NCBI RefSeq assembly: GCF_965363235.1
Contig: NC_134846.1
Coordinates: 73,878,724-73,942,723, forward strand
Length of the DNA: 64,000 nt
Direction of reading: 5' to 3'
From: Mytilus galloprovincialis
Taxonomy: Eukaryota; Mollusca; Bivalvia; Mytilida; Mytilidae
The translations under genes and the position numbers were made by a program. The notes beneath the pieces are model-generated. The model did not search any database, had not been told where the DNA came from, and worked only from the letters and a program-made list of their open reading frames with translations. Below are positions 11,750 to 22,949 of the stretch, piece by piece (within the stretch, counting starts at the first letter, position 1; each line of letters opens with the position of its first letter).

Positions 11750-12430
11750 GTAATTAAAGAGTGGCGAAAGATACCATAGAATATTTGAAATCGTAAGTCG
11801 AAAACAAACTGTCAATGCCACATGGCAAATAACGAAAAACGCAAAAAAAAATGAAGACTGAGTAAGAACTCAATAAAAAAAACGGAGGGAAACTGGGGGA
11901 TTCTGCTCCCCATGTTGCTGCCTTAGTTTTGCTAATGATAGTACTGATCTGGTGATAAGTGTTATTCGGTATGTCACATTCGCAGAAAAGATGGTGGGAC
12001 TGTGGTAACGACCATAAAAACATATTCCTCGTTTTCTGTGAAAACGGTCAAACAACTCGTGATGGTGTCCTAAAAAATTACGAAAGGATTATTTTATTTA
12101 ACATTTTCTGATTACACATAGTATAGTAGTCTCGTGTATTTATAAGACAAAACTGATAATGAAATAATCAGAATTCCTTGAATTCTGAACGGAGTGAAAC
12201 ATTGCAGGTACATCGACATAACAGATGGTAATAACACATTATGGATATAGAGATATATGTCACATTTATAAAAGAGCGACAAAATATACCAAAGAGACAT
12301 TCAAATTCATAAGAAGCAAATAGCCTAACAATGCCAGGGCTTAAAAGAAAAAGACCAACAGACAAACAACAGTACACAAAACACAACATAGAAAACGAGA
12401 GACGGTGTAAAGGAGACAAAAATATCTATT
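11750..12430 (-). mobile_element. Fossil 3' regions of the reverse-transcriptase element
   Basis: Two blocks (about 11755-12075 and 12270-12420) resemble the non-coding region 40625-41030 that follows the reverse-transcriptase coding part on the minus strand there ('gaaagataccaaagggacag'-like and 'ggtcaaccaactcgtgatgg'-like text). Both are strongly decayed. Confidence 0.55.
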
Positions 12431-13079
12431 TACTCTTAGATTAAAATCAAACACCTGACTTAAAATTTGGGAGATTCACTATACACTTGTTAAACGTATG
12501 TCACCTAATTTTTCCAATAGCTGTTTGCCGATATGCTCGTTGAAAGCCTACCTTGAACACCTACGGTGACAGGGTCACATTGACGATCATTTATATTTAA
12601 TAAAAAAAGGGGGAGACGGGGGGATGAACAACTAAATGTTCCTCTTACTGCTGATCAATTTTTGTCTATAGAATATATTTGTTTTAAGAAAATAGGTTAT
12701 AAATAAACTCATTAAAGATACCAGGATTAAATTTTGTATTTAGGCCAGACGCTCGTCTGTGACTCATCAGTGACGCTGGAATCCAAAAAAGTTTAAAAGG
12801 CCAAATAAAGTACAAAGTAGAAGAGCATTGAGGACCAAAATTTCTAAAAGTTTTGCCAAATACAGCTAAGGTTATCTATTCCTGAGGTAAAAAAGTCTTA
12901 GTATTTCAAAAATTCATAATACCCTGTACTAAAATTGTACCAAATTTGTCATTTAAGGGATAGTAACTCCTACAAGGTTGTAATGAAAATACAACATTCT
13001 GAGCATGGTTTTCTCTGCAGATTTAATTAAAGGTTTCAAAATATAAGACAATAAATTGCAATATACTCGTTTGTTCTAC
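12431..13079. other. Intergenic with one reversed family D repeat
   Basis: Positions about 12705-12810 carry the reverse family D repeat ('actcatcagtgacgct'). The rest shows a short G-rich run near 12607 and no gene. Confidence 0.5.
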
Positions 13080-13500
13080 TACTAGCCATGTAAGGGCTTT
13101 GCTTGGTTGGCGCAACAAAAACACAAGAAAAAGCTCAGACTCTATAACAGCTGTGTATTATCTGTACTTCTTTATGGATCAGAGTGCTGGAGAAGGACTG
13201 AAAAAGATATCAACAGACGCTCCAGCTTCCATAAAACATGTCTGGGAAAGATAGTGAACTTATTTTTGACAAACAAAAATCTCCAACAAAGACCATCGTA
13301 AGAATACCAACACCAATGACATGGAGACTTCACTGAAACAAAAGAGGTGAAGGTGGCTTGGTCATGTTCTATGCAAAACATCTGACGACACGATCAAGGT
13401 AGCCCTGAGATGGACACCAGAAGGGAAAATAATGAAGAAAGACCAAAAACAACATCGAGACACACTATTAAAAATGAATTAAAGGAATAGTGGAAAGAAA
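13080..13500 (+). mobile_element. LINE reverse-transcriptase C-terminal remnant
   Basis: Translation gives 'SVLLYGSECW' near 13155-13190. After changes of frame it gives a 'RRWLGHVL' stretch near 13350 and an 'ALRWTPEG' stretch near 13410. These are typical of the region after the reverse-transcriptase core in non-LTR retrotransposons. No complete frame remains. The clade is not resolved; an RTE-like or related group is my guess. Confidence 0.75.
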
Positions 13501-13566
13501 TGCAAACAACAGAAAATAGTAGAGGGGACTTTTCCTTGTCCAATGTGCCAATAGGCATAGAAAGGA

Positions 13567-13719
13567 CAGAGGCGGATTCAGACATTTTTAAGGGAGTGGA
13601 TCCCAACCAAAGATAAAGAGGGGTTCCATCTATTTGTCCCCATTCAAATGCTTTGATTGTCCAAACAATAGGCGGTTCCAACACCCGGAATTCCACCCCA
13701 CCTCCTGGATCCGCCACTG
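13567..13719. mobile_element. 153-bp MITE with CAG...CTG ends
   Basis: Its ends are imperfect inverted repeats (CAGAGGCGGATTCAG and CTGGATCCGCCACTG). It is flanked by the direct repeat AAGGA (13562-13566, 13720-13724). It is too short to code and is located just after the LINE remnant. The ends and the 5-bp duplication resemble the larger elements at 8733, 47210 and 49272. Confidence 0.8.
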
Positions 13720-13724
13720 AAGGA

Positions 13725-14540
13725 CTCAGTAACTAATAACTTGTTATCTAATTAGTTGTTATACATTCAGACAATTCATCAAATTAAAAAATAAGCTGAG
13801 TTTTATTTTATTGCAATTAATACAAAGTGCAACACTAGCTAGAGTCTTGCTTTTTAGATAGCATACAGGTATAGCCTTGTAGAAGAAACATGTTAGTAAA
13901 GATAAGGGATCCGTTTCGAAAATATTTCTACATTGTAGTGCATGAATATGATTGTTAATAAGCATGAATGTTATATCATTATTTTATGAATGAGATAAAT
14001 TAGACATTTTGAGCACATAATTAGGGCAGTTTCCATAAAATCTGTTTGACCAAAAGACTAGACCAACTTTTCGATAGTTATTTACAGAATAATACTGGTC
14101 TGTAAGTAAATTATAAATTCAAATATAAATATTTAATAACAATTCACATTGCCTTTTTTAAAATCTTTCATTTACAAAAATCATTGCTGAAGTCAATTTT
14201 TTTTTTTAACCACAAAAGTATATATTCAGACAATAACAGATAACATTTATTCTCGTTATAGTATTGAAATTTTTAGCAACCCTTATACATATACATTACA
14301 TGTCTACTATTGTGAAAATCTACATCTAAACAGATAAAGTTTTCTAACTATCTTTTATTTAAAAAAAAACTTTGAACTGTTGATTGTTATCTCATTGGCA
14401 ATCAAACCACATCCCTTTATCATATTTTGGTCATCAATGTTATTTTAATGTACATTTCATATCATATTATAAGCATACACAACTTTGAGCTTGATATCAT
14501 CTAACTAATGTAACCAAGATAAACATCCAGAAAGTATAAT
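13725..14540. other. Upstream region of the TRIM gene
   Basis: This is AT-rich DNA without a recognisable gene. A short 'atctcattggcaatcaaacc' piece near 14388 is the end of a dispersed repeat. The promoter of the TRIM gene and any leader exon must lie here or further upstream, but I cannot point to them. Confidence 0.4.
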
Positions 14541-14562
14541 ACCTGTGTTACAAGTTACAAAT

Positions 14563-16251
14563 ATGGCATACTCGCATTCCATTCAAATAAGCCAGGTACC
14601 TGTTAGTTGTGGTTTATGTGAAGCTGATAGACCAATTAAGTGGAAATGTTTGGACTGTAGACTACTTATGTGTAATCATTGCAAGGAAAAAGTACATTCA
14701 AAATTTAAAAATGCACAGGATCATAAGATCATTGATATAAGGGAGATAGGACTGCATTCTGCAGAATTAGATTTTAAAAACATAAAGTGCAAAGAACATG
14801 ATGGACAAAACTGCTGTCTTTTCTGTAAAACCTGTGACAATTTGATCTGTCCAACTTGTGTGTCAAAGGTTCACAAGAAACATGACCTTATCGAAATAAT
14901 GGAAGGATATGATATGAAAGTAGACAAACTCAAGAAAAAACAAGCTAATATTCAAAAAGAGAAATTAAACATGGTAGCTAAAATTGATCAGATGAACCAA
15001 CTAATAACGTCAGAAAAGTCAAAATTCACAAAAGTAAGTCAAGATATTCTTACTCATGAAAAAGCTGTCAGAGCTGCAGTAGATAACTATTTTAAAGGGA
15101 TTAGAAATGAATTAGAACAAGGTCATAAAACTGCTGTGAAGTCAATTGAATCTGATCAAAATGCAATGTCTAGTTCAATGGAGCTGGCAGAAGACAAGGA
15201 CAATGAAGTCAAGGAAATAATTCAAAATACTGATGTCACAAAGTTTTTCTCAGATATCAGATTAACTGAGCAATCCATGACAGTCCAAGCACCACATACA
15301 CAGTCAAGCTATAGCTCTACCCCAATATTTATACCAGGGGAGATCACTCAGTCTAATGTTGGAGTCATACAAAGAGAGCAAGTTTCATCAGTTGATCCAA
15401 ATATTGTGCTATTTATCGATAAACAATATCAAACAGAACTTGGCAAGATTATACATTTATCTCCATCCCCGGACAATTCATTGTGGATAAGTTCTGGAAA
15501 AGATGAAGATTTACAAAGAGTTGAGTTACAAGGAAACAAGCTTAGAGTAATATCAAACTTCAGCATCAAGGTCTATGGTATGGCGGCACTTCAATCTAAT
15601 GATGTTCTCCTGTCCACAAAAGGATCAAGACTAAAACAACTCAATATCATTACTTGTAATCTGACAGATACTGTATATGATCTGAAACATTTAGTTCCCA
15701 CATGCATCCACATTACCAGTGGTAACAAAGTCATAGTAGGAGGTAATGATGATAAACTAGGAAGAAGAGCTGTGTTTGTAATGAATGAGAAGGGAGATCA
15801 TAAAAATGTATATGAAAATGATCAACATAATCAACCTATATTTAATTATCCAAGGTGTATAACCAGTACAATTAATGGGAATATACATGTAGCAGATTTT
15901 AAGACAAATAATGACAGAGGTAGAGTGTTGGTGTTAGGACAGGGAGGGAATATAATCAATGCATATACAGGACATACAGATGTCAACACAGACAGACCAT
16001 TACAACCAATAAGAATAGTGACAACACCAAGAGACAATGTTATTGTAATGGATCTAAACACTTGTTACTTGCATATTCTAACCAATACAGGTCGGCTGAT
16101 TACAATGTTCAACACAAAAGACTTAGGAATAGAACTTCCACTTTCCCTGGCCTTTACGTCAACAGGACAGCTTGTCATTGGATGTACCAAATCTATAAGC
16201 AGTACAACCAAGGAAGCCAAGTTATATGAAGTTAAAATATCAGGTTGTTAA
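14563..16251 (+). CDS. RING-less TRIM-type protein, two B-boxes and propeller
   Basis: This is a 562-residue protein in one exon. A first B-box-like zinc site uses C16, C19, C29, C32, C37, C40, H45 and H54. A second B-box uses C76, H79, C88, C91, C96, C99, H104 and H107. A coiled coil follows at about residues 115-235 (rich in K, E and Q). The rest (about 290-560) has repeating hydrophobic strands such as 'NVIVMDLN' and 'GNIHVADF', resembling the NHL/beta-propeller tails of TRIM2/3/56-like proteins. No RING finger precedes the B-boxes, so ubiquitin ligase activity is not supported; a role as scaffold or immune sensor is inference from the family. An in-frame GTG lies 18 bases upstream, but the first ATG is at 14563. 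Such intronless B-box/NHL genes are numerous in bivalves. Confidence 0.9.
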   Translation: MAYSHSIQISQVPVSCGLCEADRPIKWKCLDCRLLMCNHCKEKVHSKFKNAQDHKIIDIREIGLHSAELDFKNIKCKEHDGQNCCLFCKTCDNLICPTCVSKVHKKHDLIEIMEGYDMKVDKLKKKQANIQKEKLNMVAKIDQMNQLITSEKSKFTKVSQDILTHEKAVRAAVDNYFKGIRNELEQGHKTAVKSIESDQNAMSSSMELAEDKDNEVKEIIQNTDVTKFFSDIRLTEQSMTVQAPHTQSSYSSTPIFIPGEITQSNVGVIQREQVSSVDPNIVLFIDKQYQTELGKIIHLSPSPDNSLWISSGKDEDLQRVELQGNKLRVISNFSIKVYGMAALQSNDVLLSTKGSRLKQLNIITCNLTDTVYDLKHLVPTCIHITSGNKVIVGGNDDKLGRRAVFVMNEKGDHKNVYENDQHNQPIFNYPRCITSTINGNIHVADFKTNNDRGRVLVLGQGGNIINAYTGHTDVNTDRPLQPIRIVTTPRDNVIVMDLNTCYLHILTNTGRLITMFNTKDLGIELPLSLAFTSTGQLVIGCTKSISSTTKEAKLYEVKISGC

Positions 16252-16945
16252 AGTGTTGATTGAACAATTAATCAAAATTAGTCATTAAAGCAATAGTGTA
16301 ATGTGTAATCAAAACTTGTGCAAACAAATAATTACAACTATTAAGTTACAGACAGTGTCACAAGCAAATATCACATTAGGCCAAGTTAGATCCAAAAAAT
16401 GATTATTGAGGTAATCTTTAAAGTTAATATTCTATTCAAATTAAATCTTTAATAGTTGACTAATGTTGTTTTCTCATTGTTGAAGGATGAAACATATAGA
16501 TCATATGTGGGAATCAGTACGTAAACAAATCAATTTATCTATATATTTCTTCACAAAAAAAGCTTGATTTGTGAAACTGCGGAATTTACAAAGTGCAACC
16601 CTAATAGCAGTTAAATAAACAAAAATTAGTAATTTTATATCAAAAAGGGAATTTATAGATGATAGTAGACCTTTGACTACCTGTCTTTACTTTGGAAGCA
16701 GCCCACTGAATTGGGCTAGTGTGAACATTGTCAAGTAAACCGATTTATATTAGTGCCTATAAACTATCTTACATATGCTTGCTTGTTAAATACACTTGTT
16801 CATATGTAATTTTAAAATAGAGTTATTATCTTAAAATAAAAAGGTTATGTTGTCTTATGTCTTTTTCATAATCCCCTTATATATAAATTGCTTTACAGGA
16901 TACTTTTCTTCCATGTCTATGGGAAACAATTAATGTAAAGTTATA
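16252..16945. other. 3' flank of the TRIM gene
   Basis: Possible polyadenylation signals AATAAA occur near 16613 and 16836 on the plus strand. No other gene or repeat is recognised. Confidence 0.4.
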
Positions 16946-17857
16946 GGTCCTCAATGCTCTTCAACTTTGTACTTGTTTGGCTATTTAACTGTTTCGATAT
17001 GAGCGTCACTGATGAGTCTTATGTATACGAAACGCGCGCCGGTACTTGTTTGACTATTGAACTATTTCGATATGAGCGTCACTGATGAGTCTTATGTAGA
17101 CGAAACGCGCCTGGAGTATTAAACTATAGTCCTGGTACCTTTGATAACTATTTACACCACTGGGTCGATGCCACTGCTGGTGGACGTTTCGTCCCCGAGG
17201 GTATCACCAGCCCAGTAGTCAGCACTTCGTTGTTGACATGAATATCATATGGTCATTTTTATAAATTTTCTGTTATAAAACTTTTATTTTTTCGATAAAC
17301 TTAAGGATTTTCTTATCCAATGAATAGATAACATTAGTGGTATTTGGCACAACGTTTTGGAATTTTGGGTCCTCAATGCTCTTCAACTTTGTACTTATTT
17401 GGCTATTTGACTATTTCGATTTGAGTGTCACTGATGAGTCTTATGTAGACGAAACGCGCGTCTTGCGTATTAAATTATAATCCTGGTACCTTTGATAACT
17501 ATTTACACCACTAGGTCGATGTCACTGCTGGTGGACGTTTCGTCCCCGAGTGTATCACCAGCCCAGTAGTCAGAACTTTGGTGTTTACATGAATATCAAT
17601 TATATGGTCATTTTTATAAATTTCCTGTTTTAAAACTTTATTATTTTCGGAAACTAAGGATGTTCTTATCCCAGGAATAGATAACATTAGCGGTATTTGG
17701 CACAACGTTTTGGAATTTTTGGGTCCTCAATGTTCCTTCAAATTTGTACTTGTTTGGCTATTAAACTATTTCGATCTGAGCGTCACTGGTGAGTCTTATG
17801 TAGACGAAACGCGCGTCTAGCGTACTAAATTATAATCCTGGTACCTTTGATAACTAT
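16946..17857 (+). repeat. Tandem array of ~355-420 bp units with hairpin
   Basis: Units start with 'ggtcctcaatg' at 16946, 17368 and 17722, giving two full units and a partial third. The first unit has an internal ~65 bp duplication of the 'gagcgtcactgatgagtctt' block. Each full unit contains a fold-back region from 'ccactgggtcgatg' to 'caccagcccagtag' (about 17157-17218 and 17509-17574), in which 'ctggtg' pairs with 'caccag'. No protein is encoded. A related array lies at 22139-22692. Confidence 0.85.
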
Positions 17858-17924
17858 AACCATCTTACGTTGTTTATATATCTCAACGTGTACGATTCGC
17901 TCGTGTATGTAACAATGTTTTAGA

Positions 17925-18915
17925 TTTTAACGAGAGAAATTTATGTATTACTGAAAAATTATTACACCAGGGTTCAATATCACAAACTAGTCAAAACATT
18001 TATTAAATTTTATCATCGGTATAAGGACATCATTCGTAAATATAGCTCAACATGCAGACTTCTTATACGTTCAGGTATTTCACATCCAATTTTTTATGGA
18101 AATTTCTTTTTTAAGCACAAAAATGTGATTGTCAGTATTCACCTCAGAAGCTAACAAAACCTTTAAATAGACTAATAAGAAGGGATATAGTTACGATACT
18201 GTTGTCAGGTCATAAAAGATTGCATATTTTGGCGTTAATATTGATTCACTTATAGGGTCTTTGAATCGGAACTAAACACATTTATTTAAATACCAGTTGT
18301 TGGCATGACACGGGTTATGTTCTTCTAATATATGTTATGATAGTATGATACTAAACCCCTAACGGGAAGGATTGTGCCTGATATTCGTATTATGAAGACA
18401 ATCTTTCAATCAGTTTAATTGAAGTCTGGAGCTGGCATGTCAGTTAACTGCTAGTAGTCTGTTATTTATGTATTATTGTCATTTTGTTTATTTTCTTTGG
18501 TTACATCTTCTGACATCAGACTCGGACTTCTCTTGAACTGAATTTTAATGTGCGTATTGTTATGCGTTTACTTTTCTACATTGGCTAGAGGTATAGGGGG
18601 AGGGTTTAGATCTCATAAACATGTTTAACCCCGCCGCATTTTTGCGCCTGTCCCAAGTCAGGAGCCTCTGGCCTTTGTTAGTCTTGTATTATTTTTAATT
18701 TTAGTTTCTTGTGTAAAATTTGGAGTTTAGTATGGCGTTCTTTATCACTGAACTAGTAAATATATTTGTTTAGGGGCCAGCTGAAGGACGCCTCCGGGTG
18801 CGGGAATTTCTCTCTGCATTGAAGACCTGTAGTGACCTTCTGCTGTTGTCTGTGCTATGGTCGGGTTGTCTCTTTGACACATTCCCCATTTCCGTTCTCA
18901 ATTTTATAAACACAA
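17925..18915 (+). mobile_element. Fossil reverse-transcriptase element, 3' part
   Basis: Translation near 17930-18090 recalls the 'LLNQEYHYHKLLKTFTKF' region of the copy at 38414-38848 ('NERNLCIT' is shared). The non-coding part up to about 18910 includes 'tcccaagtcaggagcct', shared with 39395. It is an old copy with several breaks and no core domain. Confidence 0.65.
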
Positions 18916-18959
18916 TTCTTTGAGGCATTGTGAGCCTGGGTTCTAGGAAATTCCTGTAA

Positions 18960-19930
18960 AAAACAAGAAAATTTGACGTCAGAACTGAATTATGACCAAT
19001 GACGAAATGTGATCAAACCCACCAAAATACAGAATACAATAAATAAATACAATCAACAGGTTGGGATATGGATAATCAGCTATGGTTATGGTCCATGGAA
19101 AATCACTTACATAACCAGTTTTAAACGAAACATTGATCAAGAATGAGGTCAAGGTCAGATGAACCATGCCAGGCAGACATGTACAGCTAACAATTCTTCA
19201 ATACAACAAATACAGTTGACTTATTGCTTATAAATTAAGAAAAACAGACCAAAAAACAAACACTTAACACTTAGCAATGGACCGGGAAAATGAGGTCAAG
19301 GTCAAATAAAAAGTGCATAACAGACATATAGATCATAAAATATTTTCATACACCAAATATAGTAGACCTATTGCATATAGTATAAGAAAAACAGACCAAA
19401 ACACAAAAAACTTAACTTTAACCACTGGACCATGAAAATGAGGTCAAGGTCAGATGACACATGCCAGCTGGACATGTACACCTTACAGTCCTTCCATACA
19501 CTGAATATTCTAGACCTATTGCTTATAATATCTGAGATATGGACTTGACCACCAAAACTTAACCTTGTTCACTGATCCATGAAATGAGGTCGAGGTCAAG
19601 TGAAAACTGTCTGACGGGCATGAGGACCTTGCAAGGTACGCACATACCAATTATAGTTATCCAATTACTTATAATAAGAGAGAATTTAACATTACAAAAA
19701 ATCTTAACTTTTTTTTCAAATAGTCACTGAACCATGAAAATGAGGTCAAGGACATTGGACATGTGACTGACGGAAAGTTCGTAACATGAGGCATCTATAT
19801 ACAAAGTATGAAGCATCCAGGTCTTCTACCTTTTAAAATATAAAGCTTTTTTAGAAGTTAGCTAACGCCGCCGCCGCCGGATCACTATCCCTATGTCGAG
19901 CTTTCTGCAACAAAAGTTGCAGGCTCGACA
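18960..19930 (-). mobile_element. Hairpin-led tandem-repeat element, copy 1
   Basis: On the minus strand it begins with a 37-nt hairpin, followed by a GCC/GGC-rich stretch near 19866-19880. About five degenerate units of ~147 bp follow, each containing 'gacctcattttcatggttca'-like text (anchors near 19142, 19288, 19435, 19585 and 19737). The same element lies on the opposite strand at 49589-50680. The architecture recalls Helitron-related 'pearl' elements of bivalves, which I infer without homology evidence. Confidence 0.75.
19894..19930. repeat. Perfect nested hairpin at element end
   Basis: TGTCGAGC pairs with GCTCGACA at the outside, and CTGCAAC pairs with GTTGCAG around an AAAA loop inside. 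The identical sequence occurs reverse-complemented at 49589-49625. Confidence 0.9.
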
Positions 19931-20280
19931 AAAAAATGTGGAAACGGACTATTTGAATGAATTTTTGAAGTCCATGCATGGACCATAATTCTGCACAAAA
20001 TCATCAGACCGGAACAAAATACGAACTTGATCTGTAGCCTGTCATGATAAAACTATAAACCAATTTTCAAATCATACAAAAATGTGTGGAAAACTGATTA
20101 TTTGAGTGGATTTTGTTCAATTAAGTCTCAGAACCATAACTCTGCATAAAATCATCAGACCGGAACAAAATACGAACTTGATCTGTAGCTGGTCATGATA
20201 AAACTATAAACCAATTTTCAAATCAACATCTTCAAGCATGAAAAGTCTGGAAAACCTACAGACCTACGGACAGACTATGA
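19931..20280. repeat. Family E tandem repeat, first block
   Basis: Units of about 140 bp share 'aaatcatcagaccggaac', 'ttgatctgtagc' and 'catgataaaactataaacc'. The block continues at 21295 after an interruption. Confidence 0.8.
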
Positions 20281-20565
20281 ATGTGACCTACCGAATTAGA
20301 CTATTTACCGGATTTGTAATCACATAAGCAACACGACGGGTGCCACATGTGGAGCAGGATCTGCTTACCCTTCCGGAGCACCTGAGATCACCCCTAGTTT
20401 TGGTGGGGTTCGTGTTGTTTATTCTTTAGTGTTCTATGTTGTGTCATGTGTACTATTGTTTTTCTGTTTGTCTTTTTCATTTGTAGACATGGCGTTGTCA
20501 GTTTGTTTTAGATTTATGAGTTTGACTGTCCCTTTGGTATCTTTCGTTCCTCTTTTACACCGAGA
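20280..20565 (+). mobile_element. Fossil 3' end of the reverse-transcriptase element
   Basis: It matches, in reverse orientation, the 3' non-coding region at 40625-40900 ('gagcaggatctgcttaccc', 'tcacccctagttttggtggg', 'tgactgtccctttggtatc'). It interrupts the family E tandem array and so inserted later. No coding part is present. Confidence 0.75.
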
Positions 20566-21290
20566 CAAGCTATAGATCGAGTAAGAATTTTGTTCCAATG
20601 CAACAACTATTTTTAACCGATAGAGGACTATCAAGGGTTGTGATCCACTCCGCTCCTCTCCACCCTTGGCAGATTGGGCCAACGTTTGTGATAACAATGT
20701 TGCACCATCTATCGGTTGTATAAAGTCACGCCCATCCGAAAACATTATTCTTGACCAATGATAGCACTTGAATTCTCTTCAGTGCGGAGGTGAAAACATT
20801 GTAGTGTATAGTTTTACAAACTTGGTGAAGCAGGAAACGAAAATCTATGTTGACATTCCAACATTTGTACAAGAAACATACAAGGAAGGGACTTCTATTA
20901 GTTGATTGAGAACATTCAAATTGTAACTCAATATCGTCGTCTGATTTGGGTGATAAAGAATAGTTGTATAATCAGCACGTGACAATTGTTTACCTACAAT
21001 TTCTACATTTACACTTGATCATGTTAGAAACGCTTTTTGAGAGGATGATTGCAACCAATGAAAATCATTACCATGTGTCTCCGAAATTTTCTCAATCCAC
21101 CAAGGGAGGAGAGGATGTGAGATGATTCTTACCCTTGGCTAGCAAAGATTGGGGACTTTGTATTGCCATGCAATACCCACATAATGCTTACATTACTAGT
21201 AAGTATATATACTTGTAAGGAAACTAGTGATACAAGCATTATGAAAACACAGAATAACTTCACACAGGATTTGTATTTACATTAAGAAAC
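20566..21290. other. Unassigned DNA between two tandem blocks
   Basis: No gene is visible. The 'ctccgctcctctccaccc' region near 20650 and the 'ccaccaagggaggagagg' region near 21095 look partly complementary, which might mark another degenerate inverted-repeat element, but its ends could not be fixed. Confidence 0.35.
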
Positions 21291-21294
21291 TCTG

Positions 21295-21905
21295 CATATA
21301 AAAATCATCAGACCAGAACAATATTCAAAATTGAACTGTAACTTGTCATGATAAAACTATAAACCAATCATCAAATGAATATCTTCAAGAATGTCAAAAA
21401 AATGTGGAAAACTGACTATTTGAATGAATTTGTCGAAGTCCATGGACCATAATTCTGCACAAAATCATTAGATCGGAACAAAATACGAACTTGATCTGTA
21501 GCTTGTCATGATAAAACTATAAACCAATTTTCAAATCATACAAAAATGTGTGGAAAACTGAATACTTGAGTGAATTTAGTTTCAAGTCCCAGGACCATAA
21601 CTCTCTACAAAATACGAACTTGAAATGTAGCTGGTCATGATAAAACTATAAACCAATTTTTAAATCATACAAAAAAGTGTCGAAAACTGAATATTTGAGT
21701 GAATTTAGTTTCAAGTCCCAGGCCCATAACTCTGCACAAAATCATCAGACCGGAACTTGATCTTTAACTTGTCATGATAAAACTATAAACCAGATATCAA
21801 ATCAACATCTTCAAGCATGAAAAGTCTGGAAAACCTACAGACCTACAGACAGACGGAGTGCAAATCTCAAGTCCCCTTTAACATCATCAGTAAGGGACTA
21901 ATGAC
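21295..21905. repeat. Family E tandem repeat, second block
   Basis: At least four degenerate units with 'cttgtcatgataaaactat' occur here. The block ends with 'acctacagacagacgg' and 'atcatcagtaagggac', which looks like the family's terminus. Confidence 0.8.
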
Positions 21906-22138
21906 AAAAAGACAAATAACAGCCTTCATAATAATACATCAAAAATTTTTAAAATCTTAGCAACACAAACCCCATCTCAGGTCTCCAAAAGTGTAAGCAG
22001 ATTATTCTATGGATGTAATATTTATATGTATTACTGTAGGTCGATGGTAATTTCAGTGACTGGTAGAACTGTTGAATGCAATACAGATCCTGCTTCAAAG
22101 TTGGGTTTCTAATTGTAAATACAAATCCTGTGTGAGGT

Positions 22139-22692
22139 ACTGGCATGAAAATACGGATTTATTGTGTTATTAAAATTTGCTGTTACAAAATATTAGAAAT
22201 TATTATAAATTAAGGAATGCATCTCCCTCATGCAAAGCTCTGATTCCTTTCACGGATTTGGCTATACTTTTGGATTATAGCTCTTCATCTTTTAAATGCG
22301 CATCTGGTGCAAGAAAATTGGTACCGTTAATTTTATTACTCCCACTGGGTCGATGCCTCTGCTGGTGGACTATTAGTCCCCGAGGGTATCACCAGCCCAG
22401 TAGCCAGTACTTCAGTACTGGCATGAAAATATGGATTTATTGTGTTATTAAAATTTGCTGTTACAAAATATTAGAAATTATTATAAATTAAGGAATGTAT
22501 CTCCCTCATGCAAAGCTCTGATTTCTTTCACGGATTTGGCTATACTTTTTGGACCTTTTGGATTATAGCTCTTCATCTTTTATATAAGCTTTGGATTGCA
22601 AATATTTTGGCCACGAGCATCACTGAAGAGACATGTATTGTCGAAATGCCCATCTGGTGCAAGAAAATTGGTACCGTTAATTTTATTATCTT
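22139..22692 (+). repeat. Tandem duplication, 278-bp period
   Basis: Two units start at 'actggcatgaaaat' (22139 and 22417). Each contains 'atctccctcatgcaaagctc' and 'gcaagaaaattggtaccgtt'. Between them lies a fold-back block, 'ccactgggtcgatgcc' to 'caccagcccagtag', also present in the array at 16946-17857. The first unit lacks a part present in the second. No protein is encoded; open frames within it are by-products of the duplication. Confidence 0.8.
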
Positions 22693-22834
22693 ATTCTGTG
22701 TTGTCATAATTGATTAAAGAGGACAGAAAAAAGTCTACCTTAATAGGAAAATATCTATTGTCATCTATAACCTATTAACTATAAGGTTCCACATCTTGAT
22801 GACAAAATGATAACTTGTACACAACATATATATT

Positions 22835-22945
22835 AAGTATGAGTATGCAGGTACTGATAGAATGTAGCTAAATAGTAATAGGAAGTCCACAATTGGAAAG
22901 CTGAAATCATCTTTTTTATAGTAAATTTTGTTATCATAATAATAA
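22835..22945 (-). mobile_element. Small fossil reverse-transcriptase fragment
   Basis: On the minus strand the translation includes 'KKDDFSFPIVDF' followed by 'SVPAYS', matching 'DKRDDFSFPVVNF' and 'AVPAYG' of the copy at 41032-41592. Only this short block survives. Confidence 0.65.
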
Positions 22946-22949
22946 CCTT

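Noticed and set aside
14545-14562. Upstream in-frame GTG as start of the TRIM gene
   Set aside because: GTG starts are not expected here; the first ATG at 14563 directly precedes the first B-box.
20434-20745. 103-residue minus-strand frame
   Set aside because: It overlaps the 3' non-coding region of a retroelement fossil and has no recognisable domain.
22177-22717. Two plus-strand frames of 104 and 69 residues
   Set aside because: They lie in a 278-bp tandem duplication and share the same text; they are by-products of the repeat.
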